A DNA stretch of 64,000 nucleotides from Variovorax sp. dw_308 (GTDB lineage Bacteria; Pseudomonadota; Gammaproteobacteria; Burkholderiales; Burkholderiaceae_C), in assembly GCF_019207085.1 (NCBI RefSeq), contig NZ_JAATOM010000012.1, positions 124,001-188,000 of the forward strand, in the 5' to 3' direction. The translations under genes and the position numbers were made by a program. Under the pieces are notes generated by a model. It was not told where the DNA came from. It saw nothing but the letters and a program-made list of their open reading frames with translations, and did not search any database. How positions within the stretch are numbered: the stretch's first letter is position 1; each line of letters starts with the position of its first letter. Of the stretch, positions 58,478 through 64,000 are shown piece after piece.

Positions 58478-59746
58478 TCAGATGTCGAACAACAGGCGCG
58501 ACGGATCTTCCAGCGCTTCCTTCATCGCCACCAGGCCCAGCACGGCTTCGCGGCCGTCGATGATGCGGTGGTCGTAGCTCATGGCGAGGTAGTTCATCGG
58601 GCGGACGACGATCTGGCCGTTCTCCACCACCGCGCGGTCCTTGGTCGCGTGCACGCCCAGGATGGCCGACTGCGGCGGGTTGATGATCGGCGTCGACAGC
58701 ATCGAGCCGAAGGTGCCGCCATTGCTGATCGAGAACGTTCCGCCGGTCATTTCTTCAATGCCCAGCTTGCCGTCCTTGGCCTTCTGGCCGTACTCGGCGA
58801 TCTTCTTCTCGATCTCGGCAAAGCTCATCTGGTCGGCGTTGCGCAGGATCGGCACGACCAGGCCGCGCGGCGAACCGACAGCGATGCCGATGTCGAAGTA
58901 GCCGTGGTACAGGATGTCGTTGCCGTCGACCGACGCGTTCAGCACCGGGTACTTCTTCAGCGCATGCACCGCGGCCTTCACGAAGAAGCTCATGAAGCCG
59001 ATCTTGACGCCATGCTCCTTGCTGAACGCATCCTGGAACTTCTTGCGCATCTCCATGACCGGGGCCATGTTGACTTCGTTGAAGGTCGTGAGGATGGCGT
59101 TGGTCGATTGCGACTGGATCAGGCGCTCGGCGATACGGGCGCGCAGGCGGCTCATCGGCACGCGCTGTTCCGGACGGTCGCCCAGGTCCGGCGCACTGAC
59201 GGGTGCCGAGACTTGTGCAAGCGCCGGGCGAGCGGCGGGCGCAGCCACTGCCGGAGCGGGTGCAGCCTTGGGGGCGGCGGCGCCGGCGGCCACCGCGCCG
59301 AGCACGTCGCCCTTGGTCACGCGGCCGTCCTTGCCCGAGCCGGCCACGTCGCCAACCTTCAGGTTGTTGTCGGCCAGCAGCTTGGCGGCCGATGGCATGG
59401 CGACGTCCGACTTCGAGCCGCCCGTGGCAGCAGCAACCGGAGCAGCAGCCGGTGCAGCAGCAGCAGCGGCCGGGGCCGCCGCAGGTGCGCCGGCGCTCGC
59501 CTTTCCTTCGGTATCGATCTTCGCGATCAACTGTTCGGCCACCACCGTGGCGCCGTCACCCTGGACAATCTCGGCCAGCACGCCGGCGGCTGGCGCCGGC
59601 ACTTCCAGCACGACCTTGTCGGTCTCGATCTCGATCAGGATCTCATCGATGGCGACGGCTTCGCCGGCCTTCTTCTTCCAGGTCAGCATGGTGGCTTCGG
59701 CCACCGATTCGGACAGCTGGGGGACTTTGACTTCTACGATAGACAT
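58478..59746 (-). CDS. sucB: 2-Oxoglutarate dehydrogenase E2 (dihydrolipoyl succinyltransferase)
   Basis: This 422-residue E2 core has a single lipoyl domain at the N-terminus with the lipoyl lysine in IEIETDKVVLEVPAP, an Ala/Pro-rich linker, and a peripheral-subunit-binding domain (AAKLLADNNLKVGDVAGSGK, then DGRVTKGDVL). The catalytic domain ends in AMSYDHRIIDGREAV with the active His and Asp. It transfers succinyl to CoA. The gene lies 52 bases after sucA. Confidence 0.96.
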   Translation of the reverse strand: MSIVEVKVPQLSESVAEATMLTWKKKAGEAVAIDEILIEIETDKVVLEVPAPAAGVLAEIVQGDGATVVAEQLIAKIDTEGKASAGAPAAAPAAAAAAPAAAPVAAATGGSKSDVAMPSAAKLLADNNLKVGDVAGSGKDGRVTKGDVLGAVAAGAAAPKAAPAPAVAAPAARPALAQVSAPVSAPDLGDRPEQRVPMSRLRARIAERLIQSQSTNAILTTFNEVNMAPVMEMRKKFQDAFSKEHGVKIGFMSFFVKAAVHALKKYPVLNASVDGNDILYHGYFDIGIAVGSPRGLVVPILRNADQMSFAEIEKKIAEYGQKAKDGKLGIEEMTGGTFSISNGGTFGSMLSTPIINPPQSAILGVHATKDRAVVENGQIVVRPMNYLAMSYDHRIIDGREAVLGLVAMKEALEDPSRLLFDI

Positions 59747-59798
59747 TTGAGTTTTGCTCCGCTTCGCGTGCTTGGCTTGTAGTGTTTTAAGAGTGGGA

Positions 59799-62675
59799 TT
59801 ACTTGGTCAGCACGAAGCCCTTGAGCTTGCCGAATGCGCCGTCGACCAGCGACTTCTGTTGTTCCTGGTGCAGGTGCGAGTACCCGGCCGCAGGCGAAGC
59901 TGAAGCGGCACGGCCCGAATAGCCGAGGCGCTGGCCTTCCTGCATGTTCTCGTGGATGTAGTGCTGCACGAAGAACCATGCGCCCTGGTTCTGCGGCTCG
60001 TCCTGGCACCACACCACGTCGACGAGGTTGGTGTACTTCTTCAGTTCCGCGCCGAATGCCTTGTGCGGGAACGGATAGAGCTGCTCGACGCGGATGATCG
60101 CCACGTCTTCGCTGCCGCGTTCCTCGCGCTTCTTGGCCAGGTCGTAGTAGACCTTGCCCGAGCAGGCGATCACGCGCTTGACCTTCTCGGCCTTCAGGTC
60201 CTTGTTGTCCGGAATGACCGTCTGGAAGTTGCCCTTGGTGAACTCGGACAGCGGCGAGGTCGCGTCCTTGTTCCGCAGCAGCGACTTCGGCGTCATGATG
60301 ATCAGGGGCTTGCGCAGGTTGCGCACCATCTGGCGGCGCAGCACGTGGAAGATCTGGCTGGCGGTGGTGGGTTGCACCACCTGCATGTTGGTGTCGGCCG
60401 ACAGCTGCATGAAGCGCTCGATGCGCGCCGAGCTGTGTTCCGGCCCCTGGCCTTCATAGCCGTGCGGCAGCATCAACGTGATGCCGTTGACGCGGCCCCA
60501 CTTCACTTCGCCCGAAGCGATGAACTGGTCGATCACGACCTGCGCGCCGTTGACGAAGTCGCCGAACTGCGCTTCCCAGATCACCAGCGTGTTGGGATCG
60601 TTCGAGGCGTAGCCGTATTCGAAGGCCAGCACGGCTTCTTCGGACAGGATCGAGTCGATGACGACGAACGGGGCCTGGTTGTCGGCCACGTTCGACAGCG
60701 GCGTGTAGATGCCGGTGTCGAACTTCTCGCGGTTCTGGTCGTGCAGCACGGCATGGCGGTGTGTGAAGGTGCCGCGACCGCAGTCCTCGCCCGACAGGCG
60801 CACCGGGTAGCCGCTGGCCACCAGCGAGGCGAAGGCCATGTGTTCGCCCATGCCCCAGTCGACGTTGATCTCGCCGCGGCCCATGGCCGCGCGATCGTCC
60901 AGCACTTTCTTGACCAGCGGGTGCACGGTGAAGCCACCGGGCACGGTGGTGATCTTCTCGGCGAGGCGCTTCCACTCGGAGGTGGGAATGGCGGTGTCGC
61001 CGGCATCGGTCCACTTCTTGTTGAGGAAGGGGCTCCAGTCGACCGCGTACTTGCTCTTGAAGTTGGTCAGCACCGGGTCGATGGTGTTGCGGCCTTCGTC
61101 GAAGGCGGCGCGCTGGGCCTTGACCATGTCGTCGCCGAGCGTCTCGCCCATGCCTTGCGCAGCCAGCTTGTCGGCATACAGCTTGCGCGTGCCGGGGTGC
61201 TGGGCGATCTTCTTGTACATCAGCGGCTGGGTGAGCGAAGGCGTGTCCTGCTCGTTGTGGCCCAGCTTGCGGAAGCAGACGATGTCGATGACAACGTCCA
61301 TGTTGAATTCCTGGCGGTACTCCAGTGCCCATTGGGTGCAGAGCACCACGGCTTCCGGGTCGTCGCCGTTCACGTGCAGCACCGGCGCCTCGATCATCTT
61401 GACGATGTCCGAGCAATACAGCGTCGAGCGGCTGTCGCGCGGGTCGCTGGTGGTGAAACCGATCTGGTTGTTGATGACGATGTGCACCGTGCCGCCCGTG
61501 TAGTAGCCACGGGTCTGCGCAAGCGCCAGCGTTTCCATCACCACGCCCTGGCCGGCGAAGGCCGCATCACCGTGCACGATGATCGGCAGCACCGAGTCGC
61601 CCTCGGCGTCGCCGCGGCGGTCCATGCGCGCGCGCACCGAGCCTTCGACCACGGGGTTCACGATTTCAAGGTGCGACGGGTTGAACGCGAGGCTCAGGTG
61701 CACCGGGCCGCCGGGCGTGGTCACGTCCGAGCTGAAGCCCTGGTGGTACTTGACGTCGCCTGCCGGCAGGTCTTCCGGCGCGGTGTGGTCGAACTCGGCG
61801 AACAGGTCGGCCGGCATCTTGCCGAGCGTGTTGACCAGCACGTTGAGACGGCCACGGTGAGCCATGCCAATCACGATTTCCTGCACGCCGGCAATGCCGG
61901 CCTGGTTGATCAGCTCGTCCATCGAGACGATGAAGCTCTCGCCGCCTTCCAGCGAGAAGCGCTTCTGGCCGACGTACTTGGTGTGGAGGAAGCGCTCCAG
62001 GCCTTCGGCGGCCGTCAGGCGGTTCAGGACGTGCTTCTTCTTCTCGACCGTGAGTTGCGGGTTGGTGCGGGCGCGTTCGAGCTTTTCCTGCCACCAGCGC
62101 TTCTGGTTCTGGTCGGTCGTGTACATGTACTCGGCGCCGATGGTGCCGCAGTAGGTTTCACGCAGGGCGTTGAGCAGGTCGCGCAGCGACATGGTGTCGC
62201 GGCCGAAGAAGGTGTTGCTGGTGTTGAACACGGTCTCGAGGTCGGCGTCGTGGAAGCCGTAGAACGAGGGTTCGAGTTCAGGGATGGCCGGGCGCTCGGT
62301 GCGCTTGAGCGGGTCCAGGTCGGCCCAGCGGGCGCCGACGTTGCGATAGGCGGCGATCAGCTGCTGCACCGCGGTGCGCTTGCGGCCGAGTTCGGAGTCT
62401 GCGCCGCTGGCCTGCACCACACGCGTGGTGCCCTGCTTGGCCCGTTCGGCGAAGGCGTTGATCACCGGCAGGTGGGGAACGTCGCGGGTGTTGCTGCCGT
62501 CGCCGGCGGGGACGTTCTGCAGCGCGTCAAAGTACGAGCGCCAGTTGTCGGGCACGCTGCCGGGGTTGGCGAGGTAGTTCTCGTACATCTCTTCGACATA
62601 GGGCGCATTGCCGCCGAAGAGGTAGGTGTTGCCTTGATAGGCGCGATACGCCGATGGCGTGCTGGATTCGCTCAT
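59799..62675 (-). CDS. sucA: 2-Oxoglutarate dehydrogenase E1
   Basis: This 958-residue thiamine-diphosphate enzyme decarboxylates 2-oxoglutarate in the citric acid cycle. Family signs are NTYLFGGNAPYVEEMYENYL at the N-terminus (E2-binding), SFIVSMDELINQAGIAGVQE, MAHRGRLNVLVNTLGKMPAD and MLPHGYEGQGPEHSSARIER. Length and residues are normal. It starts 168 bases after the prpE stop. The leader holds an inverted repeat. It is the first gene of sucA-sucB-lpdA. Confidence 0.96.
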   Translation of the reverse strand: MSESSTPSAYRAYQGNTYLFGGNAPYVEEMYENYLANPGSVPDNWRSYFDALQNVPAGDGSNTRDVPHLPVINAFAERAKQGTTRVVQASGADSELGRKRTAVQQLIAAYRNVGARWADLDPLKRTERPAIPELEPSFYGFHDADLETVFNTSNTFFGRDTMSLRDLLNALRETYCGTIGAEYMYTTDQNQKRWWQEKLERARTNPQLTVEKKKHVLNRLTAAEGLERFLHTKYVGQKRFSLEGGESFIVSMDELINQAGIAGVQEIVIGMAHRGRLNVLVNTLGKMPADLFAEFDHTAPEDLPAGDVKYHQGFSSDVTTPGGPVHLSLAFNPSHLEIVNPVVEGSVRARMDRRGDAEGDSVLPIIVHGDAAFAGQGVVMETLALAQTRGYYTGGTVHIVINNQIGFTTSDPRDSRSTLYCSDIVKMIEAPVLHVNGDDPEAVVLCTQWALEYRQEFNMDVVIDIVCFRKLGHNEQDTPSLTQPLMYKKIAQHPGTRKLYADKLAAQGMGETLGDDMVKAQRAAFDEGRNTIDPVLTNFKSKYAVDWSPFLNKKWTDAGDTAIPTSEWKRLAEKITTVPGGFTVHPLVKKVLDDRAAMGRGEINVDWGMGEHMAFASLVASGYPVRLSGEDCGRGTFTHRHAVLHDQNREKFDTGIYTPLSNVADNQAPFVVIDSILSEEAVLAFEYGYASNDPNTLVIWEAQFGDFVNGAQVVIDQFIASGEVKWGRVNGITLMLPHGYEGQGPEHSSARIERFMQLSADTNMQVVQPTTASQIFHVLRRQMVRNLRKPLIIMTPKSLLRNKDATSPLSEFTKGNFQTVIPDNKDLKAEKVKRVIACSGKVYYDLAKKREERGSEDVAIIRVEQLYPFPHKAFGAELKKYTNLVDVVWCQDEPQNQGAWFFVQHYIHENMQEGQRLGYSGRAASASPAAGYSHLHQEQQKSLVDGAFGKLKGFVLTK

Positions 62676-62794
62676 ATTCCGCTGACCTTCGCTTCCCTGA
62701 AGGAAGCACTAGCTGGTAAGAAAACCTTCCGCGACACGGCTGAACCGATTGGCGGATGCGACTGTGGCTGGGGAAGGGCCTGAGTACCGGGGGA

Positions 62795-62820
62795 TTGTGC
62801 CACGTTGAACCGTGACACAA
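62795..62820 (-). repeat. Inverted repeat in the prpE-sucA gap
   Basis: TTGTGCCACG (62795-62804) and CGTGACACAA (62811-62820) form a 10-base stem around TTGAAC with one mismatch. In minus-strand RNA the mismatch becomes a G-U pair, so the stem is complete there. It lies 24 bases past the prpE stop and upstream of sucA. No T run follows, so it may be an operator or an RNA-protecting stem. Confidence 0.45.
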
Positions 62821-62843
62821 CATGCGAAGCTTTCATGAAGCTT

Positions 62844-64000
62844 TCAAGGTGCAACCAGTTGTTTGATCTGCTGCAGCGAGGAAGGATCGTCGATGGTGGT
62901 CAGGTCGCCGGGGTCGCGCTGCTCGCAGACCGCCTGGATCGCGCGACGCAGGAGCTTGCCGCTGCGGGTCTTGGGCAATGCGGTCACGAAGCGCACGCGG
63001 GCCGGACGGGCCACCGCGCCGAGCTGGTCGGACACGCGCATCATGATTTCCCCCTCCAGCGTCAGGGCCACGTCCGCATCGCTGGCGGCGGCGCCGGCCT
63101 TCGGAACGACAAAGGCCATCGCGACCTGGCCCTTCAGCGCATCGGCAACGCCGACCACAGCGACCTCGGCCACATTCGCATGGCCGGAAATGCTTTCCTC
63201 GATCTCGCGCGTGCCGAGGCGGTGGCCGGCCACGTTGATCACGTCGTCGGTGCGGCCGAGGATGTAGAAATAGCCGTCTTCGTCACGAATGCCCCAGTCG
63301 AAGGTCGAGTACACGACCTTGCCGGGCACGCTGCTCCAGTAGGTGTTGACGAAGCGTGCGTCATCGCGCCAGACGGTCTGCATGAAGCCGGGCGGCGTCG
63401 GGCCTTCGATGGCGACCACGCCTTTCTCGTTGGGCGCGGTGAGTTCCTCGCCGGTCTCCTCATCCAGGATCTTCACGCGCCAACCGTACATCGGAACGCC
63501 GGGGCTGCCGAACTTGCTCGGCTTTTTCTCGACGCCGTTGGCGATCGTGAGGATCGGCCAGCCCGCTTCGGTTTGCCAGTAGTTGTCGATGATGGGTACG
63601 CCCAGGCCTTCGCTGATCCAGCGCGCGGTGGGCTGGTCCAGCGGCTCGCCGGCGAGGAACAGCGCGCGCAGGCTGGACAGGTCGTACTTGCCGAGCAGCG
63701 CAGGGTCCTGCTTCTTCAACACGCGCACGGCGGTGGGCGCGCTGAACATCACGGTGACCTTGTACTTCTCGACGAGGCTCCACCAGATGCCGCCGTCCGG
63801 CTGCTGGTCGAGGCCCTGGGTCGGCAGGCCCTCGTACATGATGGTCGCCATCCCGGCGATCAGCGGGCCATAGACGATGTAGCTGTGGCCCACCACCCAG
63901 CCGATGTCGCTGGTGGAAAAGTAGGTCTCCCCGGCGCGGCCATCGAAGATGTGCTTCATGCTGGCCGCAAGCGCGACGGCATAGCCGCCCGTGTCGCGTT
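62844..64000 (-). CDS. prpE: Propionate-CoA ligase PrpE, 5' end outside the window
   Basis: This is the C-terminal 385 or so residues of an acyl-CoA synthetase that activates propionate with ATP and CoA. The frame continues to the window edge, reading RDTGGYAVALAASMKHIFDG, which is typical of PrpE. Later motifs are YWQTEAGWPILT, STFDWGIRDEDGYFYILGRT with the hinge Asp, DVINVAGHRLGTREIE and the catalytic Lys in KTRSGKLLRR. The ATG at 63957-63959 is internal and not the true start. No prpB/C genes are seen. Confidence 0.92.
   Translation of the reverse strand, partial: RDTGGYAVALAASMKHIFDGRAGETYFSTSDIGWVVGHSYIVYGPLIAGMATIMYEGLPTQGLDQQPDGGIWWSLVEKYKVTVMFSAPTAVRVLKKQDPALLGKYDLSSLRALFLAGEPLDQPTARWISEGLGVPIIDNYWQTEAGWPILTIANGVEKKPSKFGSPGVPMYGWRVKILDEETGEELTAPNEKGVVAIEGPTPPGFMQTVWRDDARFVNTYWSSVPGKVVYSTFDWGIRDEDGYFYILGRTDDVINVAGHRLGTREIEESISGHANVAEVAVVGVADALKGQVAMAFVVPKAGAAASDADVALTLEGEIMMRVSDQLGAVARPARVRFVTALPKTRSGKLLRRAIQAVCEQRDPGDLTTIDDPSSLQQIKQLVAP

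Noticed and set aside
59952..62783. 943-residue open frame on the plus strand opposite sucA
   Set aside because: It lies wholly within the certain sucA gene on the other strand, has no recognisable domain and has the amino-acid bias of an antisense reading.

Overview
The window is a high-GC (about two thirds G+C) chromosomal segment of a betaproteobacterium, order Burkholderiales, most likely a Variovorax-like member of the Comamonadaceae. The reasons are the Bug-type (tripartite tricarboxylate transporter) binding-protein genes, the hfq-hflX-hflK-hflC-hisZ-purA and ndk-rlmN-pilW-rodZ-ispG-hisS-yfgM-bamB-der gene orders, and the bdhA-adc-patatin cluster. No rRNA, tRNA, CRISPR array or intact insertion sequence was seen. 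This assignment is inference from gene content; no database search was possible.

Layout. 1-1.6 kb: the tail of an unknown gene, a GH19 endolysin-like gene, and a decayed stretch carrying the C-terminal scraps of a Bug gene and an SMP-30/gluconolactonase gene. 1.6-9.5 kb: acyl-CoA and ketone-body metabolism (enoyl-CoA hydratase family, 3-hydroxybutyrate dehydrogenase, acetoacetate decarboxylase, patatin hydrolase), a CHRD lipoprotein, a two-gene chromate transporter, an aldo/keto reductase, a small membrane protein and a LuxR-type regulator. 9.5-12.8 kb: a rightward DUF3237-Bug-tannase/feruloyl-esterase group. 12.9-16.3 kb: a 1153-residue protein built of six SdrD B-like repeats. 17.2-24.6 kb: a compact leftward catabolic operon (amidohydrolase, extradiol dioxygenase, FAH-family hydrolase, flavin hydroxylase, two Bug proteins) whose genes mostly overlap, with a divergent LysR regulator.

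24.6-31.3 kb: rlmB, two uncharacterised genes, an L7/L12-like membrane protein, a YbbA/LolD-type ATPase divergent from tesA, a metC-like PLP enzyme, a VOC protein and a phosphoribosyltransferase. 31.4-38.0 kb: purA, hisZ, DUF2065, hflC, hflK, hflX, hfq. 38.2-47.5 kb: the ndk-to-der housekeeping operon (outer-membrane assembly, isoprenoid synthesis, cell shape, type IV pilus, RNA modification, translation). 47.6-52.2 kb: rluB, scpB, rluD and divergent bamD. 52.2-57.0 kb: a DinG-type helicase, a DUF465 protein, a PP2C phosphatase, a coiled-coil secreted protein and zapE. 57.0-62.7 kb: the 2-oxoglutarate dehydrogenase operon sucA-sucB-lpdA. The right edge cuts prpE.

How parts work together. The leftward 17-24 kb operon has the logic of an aromatic meta-cleavage pathway: ring hydroxylation, extradiol ring opening with an intact 2-His-1-Glu iron site, FAH-type C-C hydrolysis, an ACMSD-like decarboxylase/hydrolase and two solute-capture proteins, under a LysR regulator. 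It is the best candidate here for an undescribed system, because the substrate cannot be read from the sequence. The 9.5-12.8 kb group looks like a second aromatic-ester pathway under the adjacent LuxR-type regulator. The bdhA-adc-patatin cluster fits turnover of polyhydroxybutyrate or ketone bodies.
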